64,000 nt of DNA, taken from the NCBI GenBank assembly GCA_963662175.1, contig OY759223.1, positions 14,052,249 through 14,116,248 of the forward strand, written 5' to 3'. This DNA is from Aradus depressus. Lineage: Eukaryota > Arthropoda > Insecta > Hemiptera > Aradidae. Numbering within the stretch: position 1 is the first letter of the stretch; each line of letters starts with the position of its first letter. This document shows, one piece after another, positions 31,963 to 40,920 of the stretch. A program made the position numbers and the translations under genes. Under the pieces are notes generated by a model, which was not told the origin of the DNA, ran no database searches, and saw only the letters and a list, made by a program, of their open reading frames with translations.

Positions 31963-32802
31963 AACAGGATTAAGGAATATACACACACTAAGGAATATAA
32001 ACTCCACACACTACTTGTCAATATTTTCACTATATTGGTCAAAGTTACACGACTATAGTTTCGCCTGTTACGGCATCATCAAGTGAACTAAACAGAGATT
32101 ACTACTGAACTAACACAAGGCAGGTCAAACAATGTCATACATTAGACATGTGACAAGAAAGTAACTGTAAACAATAATGTACAAAATGGAGACATTACAA
32201 CATTCAAGTCAACAGAAATATGAAACAAAACTTAATTGAATAGTTAACAATATAATCTTGATCTATTGATGTATGTATAAAACATTCTTAAATGTAAAAA
32301 TTTCTCTTTAAATAAAGTTTGACTACTTCTACTAAAGGTTGAAATGTATTAATATTCAAAATTGTCTTAATAATTAATGCATTTAAACCTTTAGTACAAG
32401 TAGTCAAACTTTATTTAAAGAGAGATTTTTACATATAAGAATGTTTTATACATACATCAATAGATTAAGACTATATTGTTAACTATTCAATTAAGTTTTG
32501 TTTCATATTTCTGTTGACTTGAATGTTGTAATGTCTCCATTTTATTGTTTACAGTTACTTTCTTGTCACATGTCTAATTTATGACATTGTTTGTCCTGCC
32601 TTGTGTTAGTTCGGTAGTAATCTCTGTTTAGTTCACTTGATGATGCCGTAACAGGCGAAACTATAGTCGTGTAATTTTGACCAATATAGTGAAAATATTG
32701 AAAAGAAGTGTTTGGAGTTTATATTCCTTAGTGTGTTTATATTCCTTAATCCTGTTCATTATGAATTTTCACAAAGTAGACCTGGAATCAGTTCAATACT
32801 TC
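31963..32802. mobile_element. Hammerhead element family D: 840-bp inverted dimer with 10-bp TSD
   Basis: Two arms of about 370 bp in inverted orientation (31963 to about 32345 and about 32388 to 32756) around a short centre, then an unpaired 46-bp tail (32757-32802). GACTCAAATA flanks both sides (31953-31962 and 32803-32812). Arms share the whole ribozyme-like block, 'caagtcaacagaaatatgaa', 'tgtttatagtaactt'-like and 'aaagtttgactact' blocks, with a few indels. No long ORF. Inferred to be a non-autonomous Penelope-like or retrozyme-type insertion. Confidence 0.85.
32634..32671 (+). ncRNA. Hammerhead-like ribozyme motif, family D (mirror copy at 32062-32099)
   Basis: TTGATGA (32637-32643), T, stem II GCC-GTAACA-GGC (645-656), GAAA (657-660), palindromic stem III CTATAG (661-666), TC (667-668), and stem I CAC/GTG (634-636 with 669-671). 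The first core base is T where the consensus has C, giving a wobble with G8 and probably weak activity. The left arm carries the same sequence on the minus strand. Confidence 0.62.
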
Positions 32803-32812
32803 GACTCAAATA

Positions 32813-32960
32813 GTTGAATTTTCATAAAAAATTCATATTCTCTTGATTTCAAAAATGAAAAATACAATTTTCTACTCTTTGTGTACACTATAACTCCCAA
32901 TAGAATGAATGTATCGACAATACATTTTATATGTATGTCCAGAACTCAATCTCGAAGGAA
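32813..32960 (+). repeat. Repeat R-A, right part
   Basis: 'gaattttcataaaaaattca', 'actataactcccaatagaat', 'gaatgtatcgacaatacatt' continue the R-A pattern after the family D insertion. Confidence 0.55.
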
Positions 32961-33500
32961 AAATGTGGGTCTCGGCTGTCTCTCTTGCTTGATTTCCAGT
33001 ATTTTCTCATTAGCAGACTCTAGCGAACACATTGATCCTGCAAAGCCCACATCTCATTCTTAGTTCACAACAACTCGTAATGTTCCTCATTATAACTTAT
33101 AATATTATTATTATTTATTCCCTCCAACTCAATTTCCCCAAATATATTGTTTCCTTGTTTGTGAAGTACAATTCACTTCTCTGATTTGGGCTTTTTCAAG
33201 TTGAAGTGATTGTTAAGACTTTTTTTTCCGGAGCCGTGATTAACTCTTATAATTTTTTCTTGTTTTGTATTTCTGTTCTTGTTGTTTTTTTCCCCTCTTC
33301 TTGTAAATCTTACATATTAATGAGATTTTCTGTTTTCCTTATTTTTTTCTCGGAACACATTTTCCCACTTGTTTAATAATGAAACCCTTGTCACTTCACC
33401 TTCAACAAGGATCTTCAAGAACCCTTTCAAGTATTATTTGACTCTGATTGACAGCTCCACTGTACTCATCGTTGTAGCTATTTCAATGAAATCGAAGCCC
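32961..33500. other. No recognisable gene
   Basis: T-rich DNA without a supported feature. Confidence 0.4.
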
Positions 33501-33504
33501 CTTA

Positions 33505-33712
33505 GATTTTTTTTACTGGGAGGTGAAAAATCTTGAGCACGCCCATCCTTTACGAGGGTCGTGAAGCCATGGCGCCGAGCCTGAACGATGTCAGGTTAGA
33601 CCTCTTAACCTAGGCAATTAAAACTTTAGGATAGACAAAATTTAAGTCTCTCACCCGAGTGAGGAAAGAGTGTCTAGTAGCAGACAACCTCGTAGTTAAA
33701 TCTTCTAGGGGA
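33505..33712 (+). mobile_element. SINE1, old diverged fragment
   Basis: 'ctgggaggtgaaaaatcttg', 'agcacgcccatcctt', 'cgagcctgaacgatgtcagg', 'gagtgaggaaagagtg' and 'acctcgtagttaaat' in SINE1 order; no head, no tail. Confidence 0.7.
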
Positions 33713-33977
33713 TAGTTCTCGTCTTCCTATAAATCTCTCACTCCACTGGACAGATTGTCACTCTTCTGTTTCATCAGCCCAATTCTAAATATATAGAGGC
33801 CTTTAGGAGTTAGTTAAAGACATATTAAATGTTAATGACTGACATTAAAAGAATATTTCAGAGAAGTGGATAAGAATTGTGATGAATGAGTTCTTTTAGT
33901 TTAGGTATATCTACCTAATATAAATGTATTATGTGTAAATATCTTAGCTCTCGGTAGGGGCTATGTCAGACCGGAGT
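33713..33977. other. No recognisable feature
   Basis: Short spacer before the Harbinger-like element. Confidence 0.4.
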
Positions 33978-34150
33978 GGCTCGCGTACACCCAAACCGAT
34001 TGGCGGACAGAACTACCCGGACGAGTAACTCGGACGTGTATGTGCTTCCACTGCAACAGTGTTACCACTTTTTCCGACATTGGACGTTGCCGGTATTCTG
34101 TAGTTGACTGTGTTCAGTGTTGCTTAACAGAGTGAAAACGCGTTTTTAAA

Positions 34151-34228
34151 ATGGAGGAATTCGAAGAAACGTATCTTTTAGAAAATTCATACCGTAATTT
34201 AATTCGTTTTTTTATTTATTCGTTTTAA
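34151..34228 (+). pseudogene. Possible start of the Harbinger transposase gene
   Basis: ATGGAGGAATTCGAAG opens MEEFEETYLLENSYRNL, with an A-rich upstream context, and stops within 26 codons at 34228. No motif proves it is a transposase. The assignment rests on its position opposite the MADF ORF inside the same inverted repeats. Confidence 0.3.
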
Positions 34229-34384
34229 CATTTTTTTTTTTATGTGTGGAACCGCTATATCCATTTCCGATGCAACTTCAGCCCATAACCGTTTCGAAAC
34301 ATCTCGATTATTGTAATTTTTTGAATGTTTATCCCACAGGGTTGATCTATTATAAACACAACTAATTAATTTTTCAATATCCAT
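34199..34384 (-). pseudogene. MADF-type DNA-binding domain, truncated
   Basis: The minus ORF of 61 codons reads MDIEKLISCVYNRSTLW, DKHSKNYNNRDVSKRLWAEV, ASEMDIAV. This fits the N-terminal half of the MADF fold (LI..V..R..LWD.....Y.NR.....W.EIA..M). MADF domains are Myb-like DNA-binding domains, often in Harbinger accessory proteins and insect regulators. The second half is missing; PHIKKKMLKRINKKTN after it looks like run-on into AT-rich DNA. The usual length is about 85 residues, here about 45. Confidence 0.68.
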
Positions 34385-34642
34385 ACTCGTTTAGGTAGAT
34401 AACAACAAAATTTAACTATAAATACACTCAATTTGCACTGTAGACGCCGGCAGACTGGCGAGAAATCCCAACAAGTTCGGTCTCGACGGTTGATCGGCCG
34501 TTTTCGGGCGTCATCGGACGATGACGGTCGTGTTTGTGTACGCGCTCTCTTTCTTTTACAAGTGTTTGATTCAATCGTCCGAGTTCGGCCGTCGTCGCCC
34601 GAGCAAACTTCGGCCGATGACGGATTAGGTGTACGCGAGCCC

Positions 34643-34870
34643 TAAGTCTCGTTGATGTGAATGCGTTAGTGTGTGTCGGACGGTTGCGCGCGCAGTGCAC
34701 ACACTTTGTAGTTGTGTCAGCTGTTTTTGAGCATTTCTACGTTCATTGAATAAAAAAGTGAAACAATAAAATAACTCTAAAAAACATGATTAGATATAAC
34801 ATTGTATTTTTACAACATTATTGATCATATTTACCGTTGTAGTGAATTCAACTAAAATATCAATATTACG
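34643..34870. other. No recognisable feature
   Basis: Spacer; 34871-34883 is the left SINE2 target duplication. Confidence 0.4.
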
Positions 34871-34883
34871 AACTATAAAAATG

Positions 34884-35100
34884 GGGGACCATGGTGGCCG
34901 TGCGGGCTAGAGCGTAGGGTTTTAGTCGCATGGTCTCACCTTGGTTTGCGGGTTCGAATCCCGTCCGGGAGTGAGTTTTATTTCGTAGATAAAACTTCCT
35001 CCCGGGGCCATGGATGTCGTAAATAATTAGGTAAATCATCATTATAAGAGTCATGGCTAATATGCATCGTACATAAGGCCAAAAAAAAAAAAAAAAAAAA
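34884..35100 (+). mobile_element. SINE2, full length with 13-bp TSD
   Basis: tRNA-like head GGGGACCATGGTGGCCGTG with a perfect B box (GGTTCGAATCCCG at about 34951), a 217-bp body, and a poly(A) tail of about 20. AACTATAAAAATG is found on both sides (34871-34883 and 35101-35113). The head resembles a tRNA with an A-box-like GTGCGGGCTAGAGCG, but the 3' extension and poly(A) show that it is a SINE. Confidence 0.93.
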
Positions 35101-35113
35101 AACTATAAAAATG

Positions 35114-35304
35114 ATCTTTCGATAAGAAACGTTTAGGTTAAGATGCTTCGATAGCTTAAATTTGTCACAATAAATAAAATTTGTGGTAAAAGAAAATAAT
35201 AAATGTAAATCTAAAAAAATATATAATATATAATATTTAAATATAATATTATATTTGTTGTCATATTGTCACGACAAATAATATATTGTTTTAACCCATT
35301 TCAG
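35114..35304. other. No recognisable feature; AT-rich, ends in a pyrimidine-AG
   Basis: Ends TTTTAACCCATTTCAG, a plausible 3' splice site for the next feature. Confidence 0.4.
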
Positions 35305-35513
35305 GAGATACCGAACAGCTTATTTCATTTTTAAATGACCAACTTAATCTAGAAATGAATACGAATCGAAGCATTTCAACAACAAATTCGAAAACAACCA
35401 TCGACTCTGTATTCTCACGGTATTTAGAGACACTACAATCACTGTTGTATATATCTTATTTTAGCTATCACAAACCTATAATTTCATGTATAAAAGAAAT
35501 TGAAGAACAATAA
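35305..35513 (+). CDS. Candidate terminal exon of an unidentified gene
   Basis: Follows TTTCAG directly. With a two-base lead (phase 2) the frame is open for 68 codons to TAA at 35511-35513: DTEQLISFLNDQLNLEM, then TIDSVFSRYLETLQSLLY, ISYFSYHKPIISCIKEIEEQ. The other two frames close within about 10 codons. An AATAAA-like CAATAAAT overlaps the stop. I do not recognise the family. The acidic, hydrophobic C-terminus suggests a helical segment. It could belong to a host gene or to an unrecognised mobile element. Not visible in ATG-only ORF searches because its first Met is at 35356. Confidence 0.45.
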
Positions 35514-35584
35514 ATTTGAAGATTTAATTCCTCATACTACCTTTTTTTATTGTACGTAACATTATAAAAGAAATTTTAATCAAA

Positions 35585-35641
35585 ATGAGTGAACGACAGC
35601 AAGTTTTTGAAACTAAAGCAGATGTTTACACATCAATTCTC
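35585..35641 (+). CDS. Candidate first coding exon of a second unidentified gene
   Basis: ATG in the context TCAAAATGAG opens MSERQQVFETKADVYTSIL and runs into a consensus donor C|GTGAGT at 35642. After the donor the frame becomes hydrophobic low-complexity, as expected of an intron. It starts only 71 bp after the stop of the preceding candidate exon, which would be a very compact gene-to-gene distance and is more typical of a mobile element with two genes than of insect genes. No next exon was found. Confidence 0.35.
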
Positions 35642-35642
35642 G

Positions 35643-36080
35643 TGAGTATCGCGTCAACCATACATTACTTTATTTTTTATTTATTTTTATTTTTATTTAT
35701 TGTTAATAGTGCTTTTTGCGATGAACCAAATAAATTTTTTTTTTTTTTTTTCAATCTAATATTTTGAAAAATCCTGTGTTTTGAGGTATATCGCACCGTC
35801 CTACATATATCATTTAAAATTAAAGGGATGAACATGAGCCTAGGTAGCGTGACTAAGGGCAGGTTCCAGGTTCTTGGCTAATAAACTGAGAAGGTTATTG
35901 GGATCAGTCGAACAATGTAAGCCCATCTCAGCCTGGTACACGCACTCAATCTCGCATTCCACTTTATCCGCGCTCAGCAACTAAATTGAATGCAATCTTG
36001 TGCGGCTGCAAGTACATCCCCAGTCCGAATTATTTAAGTTTTCGCTCTCCCTCCATACCCAAATTGACAGTTTTTAACTC
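35643..36080. other. No recognisable gene
   Basis: AT-rich, poly(T) at 35738-35751. Confidence 0.4.
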
Positions 36081-36505
36081 AATATTTGACATAGTGGCTT
36101 CTGAATAAAGCCCTGATCTCTAAATTTTGTGTCGATACATCGTCAGATTAGGGTATTTGAATTGAGCCCCCTTCTCTTCTGAAAATTGATGGGTGCCGTT
36201 CTTATGGGATAATATTCATTAGCAATTATTATATATTATAGTTTTTGTGTTGTCTCCCCCCCCCCCCCCCAAACTACCCTTCCCTTGGGCCGATTTGACT
36301 GAAAATCAATAGGTGTCGTCCTTAGATGGTTCAAGATACATATATAAAATTTCGTATCGATAGATTCATTCTATCGTGAGTATTAGTGTTCTCACACACA
36401 TTTTTTCATTTTTGGGTTCAAGGGTTCGGAAAACGGATTATATATTTGGAATTATTGAGGAATGTCAGAAATTAGATGTTGAGTTTTCATTGAAATTTCA
36501 TGTTT
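36081..36505 (-). repeat. Repeat R-A, reverse, with poly(C) tract
   Basis: 'gtgtcgatacatcgtcagat', 'gaaaattgatgggtgccgtt', 'ctgaaaatcaataggtgtcg', 'aaaatttcgtatcgatagat' are reversed R-A blocks. A run of C lies at about 36257-36270. Confidence 0.65.
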
Positions 36506-36507
36506 AT

Positions 36508-36847
36508 AGGTTAGATTTTATGACTCATGCCCGGGCTTTAACTACGAGGTCATATCGCCTACTACCAGAGCGCTCTTTCGTCACTCTGGTGGACATGAAC
36601 CCGACTCTACTATGGGAGTCCTACATTTTTCCTACCCCAAATTTTTATTCACCTAGAGCAGGGGTCTTTAACGAGTACCTGACATCGTACAGGCTCGGAA
36701 CCATCACTTAACGTCCCATCCGAAGGACGGCGTGCTTAAGTTTATTTGACCTCCCAGTTAAATAAACTAAGGGTCTCGGTCGGGTTTGGAACCCACGATC
36801 TTGAGCTCAGAAGGCTAGCACGCATACCACTTAGCTACCGGCGCCCT
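36508..36847 (-). mobile_element. SINE1, full length
   Basis: From 'taggttagattttatgactc' to CTACCGGCGCCCTC; inserted in the R-A copy. TSD not clearly resolved. Confidence 0.92.
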
Positions 36848-37034
36848 CTAGGAGAAGGGAGAGATCGGAGGTTTCATGTTATAAGAAGCCTTATAGTCCA
36901 TCAGAGAAGAGTTCGACTCAATAACCCTGCCGAATGAAGTTAGCGATACAAAATTTAGTATTTATTTAATATTTCATTACCACAATATTTTAAGGATTTT
37001 AACGAACAGAAGATTGTACATGTTTCTTTGTTGC
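36848..37034. other. No recognisable feature
   Basis: Spacer with possible R-A continuation. Confidence 0.3.
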
Positions 37035-37150
37035 TAAAAGATGTTTTTTTGTAGACTGCCTAAGGCAACCTTGAAAGCCGGCTAACAAAAATTAATAAAA
37101 TCTGTGAAAGGTCAGACTATATTATATTTTACAACTTGTGAAATATTCCA
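37035..37150 (+). mobile_element. Hammerhead element family B, degenerate fragment
   Basis: 'gtagactgcct' followed by 'aaggcaaccttgaaagccgg', then CTAAC and 'ctgtgaaaggtcagactat'. CTGATGA has been lost by a small deletion. The arm sequence aligns with 52718-52800 in reverse. Confidence 0.7.
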
Positions 37151-37496
37151 TAAATTATTTTGGAATTATCGAAATCAATTTAGGGTCTTTTGACTTGGGA
37201 CTTGGTGCTTCAAGGGGTGGCTTAGGAAAGGGGGAGGATGAAGTCGTACAAATAGGGGTTGGGTGTTCAAACTTGACCAAGCCCTCCAAGCCCTGGTCTC
37301 TTTGATATAGTGTTCGTGTAGCTTGCTATAACACCAGCTATGGGCAAACTTGTAATATCTCAGATGGGGCAGTATTAAGGCTTCTGGTCCACCTGCCCCC
37401 GACTGGCAACTACATACTAATTATATCGCTGACTAAACCTTCCTGCGCTAAACCTGCTTTGTAATTATTGCTCCATTATTTTTACTTTGAACGATA
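37151..37496. other. No recognisable gene
   Basis: No supported feature. Confidence 0.4.
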
Positions 37497-37660
37497 TAAT
37501 AATAATAATAATAATAATAGTAATACTAATAATAATAGTAGTAATCATAATAATAATATTTATTTATATTCGTTAAACAATAACATGGTAATTGGATAAG
37601 ACGTACATACAACTTTGTACACTGAAATAGCTGATAATTTATATATATCAACCGATATTA
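37497..37660 (-). mobile_element. Hammerhead element family C, 3' fragment, with (TAA)n
   Basis: An (AAT)n-like microsatellite, then 'tttatattcgttaaacaata', 'acatggtaattggataagac' matching the family C end at 59400-59450. The ribozyme part is absent. Confidence 0.55.
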
Positions 37661-37671
37661 GAGTTAGTTAG

Positions 37672-37752
37672 TAATAGTTGGTCATATCGCCTACTACCAG
37701 AGCGTTCTTTCGTCACTCTGGTAGATATGTGCTCGACTCTATTGTGGGAGTC
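37672..37752 (-). mobile_element. SINE1, short fragment
   Basis: 'ggtcatatcgcctactacca', 'cgttctttcgtcactctgg' and 'gactctattgtgggagtc'. Confidence 0.75.
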
Positions 37753-37960
37753 AATTGAGCAAATTTATATACAGCACCGTACCGCCTTTTAAATACAGAA
37801 TGTTCGCAAATGCGTTCTAAAGGTCTACTGAATATCCTCGAAAACTACGATTTTTAAACGTTTTGCTAAACAGCTTTTAACCTTCATTATTAACTGAACA
37901 GTTTTCCATGTTACAATAATTATAATAATTGTATATTATGGTTGTAAACAATAAAAAAAA
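37753..37960. other. No recognisable feature
   Basis: AT-rich spacer. Confidence 0.4.
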
Positions 37961-37964
37961 TAGT

Positions 37965-38372
37965 TATTGTGACTCATGCCCGGGCTTTAACTACGAAGGA
38001 CATGAGCCTAATTAGAATGGGAGCCCTTTAACAAGTACCTGACATGGTACATACTCGGAGAACATAGATTAACGTCCCATCCGAAGGACGGCGTACTTAA
38101 GGTTAATTTACCTCCCAGATAAAATAAACTAAGAGCCTCGGCCGGATTTCGAAACCGCGATTTTGAGCTCAGTAAGCAAGTCGGATTCGAAGCCCGACCG
38201 AGGCGGACCTGTGAGGTGAAAAAACCTTGAGCATGGATGGGACGTAAAGCGAAGGTCCAGAATCTGTTCGATGTCAGGTACTCTTTAAAGATCCCTATCC
38301 TAGTGAGGAAAGAGCGCTCTGCTAGTAGGCGATATGACCTTGTAGTTCGGTCATGAGTTACAATAACTATAT
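37965..38372. mobile_element. Two SINE1 copies joined head to head
   Basis: 37965-38180 is a reverse SINE1, with internal losses, running up to 'gagctcagtaagcaag'. It is joined directly to a forward partial SINE1 starting 'cggattcgaagcccgaccga' at 38183 and ending 'tgagttacaataac'. The tRNA-like heads meet and are both truncated. The outer ends 'tagttattgtgactcatg' and 'catgagttacaataacta' are inverted, so the whole could form a long hairpin. Confidence 0.8.
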
Positions 38373-38910
38373 AAGCAATTGCATCCAAGAAAATTTACGC
38401 AAGGGTAGGCTGTATTTAGTCGTATGGAGTCATGGGCAAATTTCTTTTATTTATTCTTATTTTGTTTTGTTAGTTCTCTTTGGAATGCTGATCACTTCAC
38501 AAATTTGCTACGCGCTTTCTTGGATAAATATCATAGCACCAGAAAAAACTAAGAAACACAAAGGTAGTAGTGACAAAAATCAGAATGTAGACATTTTTAG
38601 AAGTGATAATCCAGGACATTCTTTTAAAATGAGCTCTTTGTGGCCGCTAGGGTAGATCTGGGGATTAAAGCCTGGAGTGGGGAAAAATTGGCCAGGCAAG
38701 CCTGGAGCGGAATAACTGAATTTTACCCTCCTCGCTTTGTGGGCCCCTTGTGTGACTGTATATGTGTGTATGTGTCCCCCAGTATGTATGTGTGTGTGTG
38801 TGAAGCAACAGGTAGATCAACGTTTTTGTCTTCTTCTCCTACTAAATGTATACCTTTTAATTAAATACTCTCTAATTTATGGGACAACCGCAGAATATTG
38901 AATTTCGAGG
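38373..38910. other. No firm gene; weak exon-like stretch
   Basis: 38475-38563 follows a pyrimidine-AG and ends AAG|GTAGTA with an open frame (LFGMLITSQICYALSW, one hydrophobic segment), but the donor is poor and nothing is recognised. 38750-38805 is rich in TGTGTG. Confidence 0.25.
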
Positions 38911-38914
38911 AGAA

Positions 38915-39230
38915 AAAAAAAAGTCGTCGGTGATTCACCGGCAATGTACTTCCCCAGAACGAATTGCTGAAAATGTTTAGGTGTCGTTCTTATACATATA
39001 CAATGTCGATATATTCATTCTATCAGAAGTTATCGTGTTTACAGACGGACAGAAACCGAGAAAGGTTCAGAAATTTGGTGTTCAGTTTTCACGGGAGTTT
39101 TATGTTTCCCGATGCCAATACCAAAAAATAAAAAATAAATTTTAATTTTCAGCGAAATACTTATAAATCTTAACTGCCGATGGGTATAGTAGAAATTTAG
39201 TTTAATTCGTGCTGGGGAAGTACAGTACCG
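38915..39230. repeat. Repeat R-A, mixed orientation
   Basis: 'cggtgattcaccggcaatgt', 'tatattcattctatcagaag' (reverse) and then 'ttcgtgctggggaagtacag' (forward). The final ACAGTACCG is duplicated by the following SINE1. Confidence 0.6.
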
Positions 39231-39578
39231 GTTAGGTTAGGTTTTATGACTCATGCCCGGGCTTTAACTACGAGGTCATATCGCCTACTACCAGAGTGCT
39301 CTTTCGTCACTCTGATGGACATGAGGCCCGACTCTACTGTGGGAGTCCTAAATTTTGCCTACCCTAAATTTTTATTCACCTAGGGTAGGGGTCTTTAACG
39401 AGTACCTGACATCGTACAGGCTCGGGACCATCGCTTAACGTCCCATCCGAAGTACGGCGTGGTTAATTTTATTTTACCTCCCAGATAAAATAAACTAAGG
39501 GCCTCGGTCGGGTTTCGAACCCACAATCTTGAGCTCAGAAGACAAGCACGCATACCACTCAGCTACTGGCGCCCTCTT
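39231..39578 (-). mobile_element. SINE1, full length with 9-bp TSD
   Basis: GTTAGGTTAGG at the left, CTACTGGCGCCCTC at the right, flanked by ACAGTACCG (39222-39230 and 39579-39587). Inserted in R-A, which resumes with 'atgattcatcgaattcat'. Confidence 0.93.
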
Positions 39579-39587
39579 ACAGTACCG

Positions 39588-39978
39588 ATGATTCATCGAA
39601 TTCATTCAATATTCTGACCTATGATGAATTTCACAATTTACAGGCTACTCCATGAGTATGCAGTTAATTAAATTAACTGTGTGGGGAATAGTTTGAGCAG
39701 GAATCATCTTGTCGTATATAGGAAGACCGCGCCAAGACGATGCCAAGAGTATCGATCTAGCCACAGAGGGGAGCCCCCTGGTCGAGCCCAAGGAGCCCAC
39801 ACAAGAGGCCCAAGACCACAAGGAGGCCCCAAGGCGGCCTAATTGTCTTGGGCCAACCCCTCCCCTTCACCCTCCCCTATAGGGTATAGTTGATAAAATA
39901 TTCACAACTGATACGAGGGGTGGGGAGGGCGCTGTACCCCAGGGGGCTCTGATTAGTTTCACAGTGAAGCGGATCTTG

Positions 39979-40013
<35 letters not shown>

Positions 40014-40125
40014 AAAAATCGCTCAAGATAAGATACAGTCACCTGAGACCCCGTTAGCAAAACCTAATTCCGTCTTAACTACACTGAAAATATTGTTATG
40101 GGTACTATTTTCAAAGATATCCGAG
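39588..40125. other. No recognisable gene; poly(A) at 39981-40008
   Basis: Includes a local GC-rich patch (39780-39850). The long poly(A) may be the tail of an unrecognised retrotransposon copy. Confidence 0.4.
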
Positions 40126-40500
40126 ATGTTGTGGGATGGGTTCCTGTACCTCAAAAGGACGGAGCTTCGGCAATTAACAGGAATCCTCATAGAACATGGC
40201 CCGTTCAATAAACACCTATATTACAGGAGTCAAGGACTACTAAAATACTGCTCTATACTCACAACCGTAAGTGTGGAATCTCGTCCGAGCGAATCCTCGT
40301 ATCATCTCCTCTTCATCTCCACAACTGTCACAGGATCTAATCTTCCAGTTTCCTTTTCAAATCCAATTCTAATTTTCTAAAATATTCTTCGCCCGAGCAT
40401 ATCTTGGACATCTTCGCAGGAAGTGAGCTGCCATCTCGGTGACTATTGAATGAACTCTGTCCTGTGAGGCTTACTTAGTTGACGAAGCGCGCTCCTTTTG
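40126..40500. mobile_element. Scrambled LINE C-terminal debris
   Basis: Plus strand: LKRTELRQLTGILIEHGPFN KHLY (the QLTGHG-PFN-HLY motif before the Cys/His tail of some LINEs). Minus strand of 40350-40460: EMAAHFLRRCPRYARAKNIL, the H-x3-5-CP-x-YA.AR motif, and CDSCGDEEE nearby. Parts that should be collinear lie on opposite strands, so an inversion occurred. Multiple stops. Confidence 0.5.
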
Positions 40501-40559
40501 AGGTTCAGGATCTTCCAACAACTTGGAATTCTTACCCAGGAACATATTGACTGCGTATC

Positions 40560-40920
40560 GCTCATTTGCTGCAACAACGACATAACAAATGGGCGTTTTT
40601 TGAGTTATGGGCTTCTCACATATACCTTTAGCGGGTAGAACAACACATCTGAGCTTCTATTTCTCGCCGAGAAAACAATTATTGCTGCAAGAATGTTATA
40701 ATTCAAAGTGAGGGTAGTTATGAGGTTAAGGGAGAAACCTCAGTAAGGCCTATAGCTGTTACTGTACATTTTCTTTTCTTTTATATTGTATTCTTTCAAT
40801 AGAACATGCTGATAAGTTATTTTCGAATGAATGCATCAAGTTATTACACGTCAAAAGTTTGAATTGCTCCTCCTGGAAAATCACAGTTTTTGAGTTATGT
40901 CGCTGTTGCAGCAAATGAGC
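40560..40920. repeat. 361-bp segment with 27-bp terminal inverted repeats
   Basis: Left GCTCATTTGCTGCAACAACG then ACATAAC; right, reversed, GCTCATTTGCTGCAACAGCG then ACATAAC. One mismatch in 27. No ORF inside. Could be a MITE; a target duplication was not clear (TATC on the left, TATA on the right). Confidence 0.55.

Larger units (their letters stand above)
33978..34642. mobile_element. PIF/Harbinger-like element, internally deleted
   Basis: Left GGCTCGCGTACACC and right GGTGTACGCGAGCCC are inverted repeats. Homology continues imperfectly inward (ACTCGGA on the left against TCCGAGT on the right). Inside are two gene starts facing each other: a plus ORF from 34151 and a minus MADF-type ORF from 34384. 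Autonomous Harbingers carry a transposase gene and a Myb/MADF-like DNA-binding gene, so I infer that both genes survive only as their first parts. No 3-bp TSD could be fixed. Confidence 0.55.

Noticed and set aside
34884..34965. tRNA gene in SINE2
   Set aside because: The B box is perfect, but the unit has a 3' extension, poly(A) and a 13-bp TSD, and recurs at 28655 and 42573.
38475..38563. Exon with a hydrophobic segment
   Set aside because: Donor AAG|GTAGTA is weak, the ORF starts inside SINE1 debris and the sequence is not recognised.
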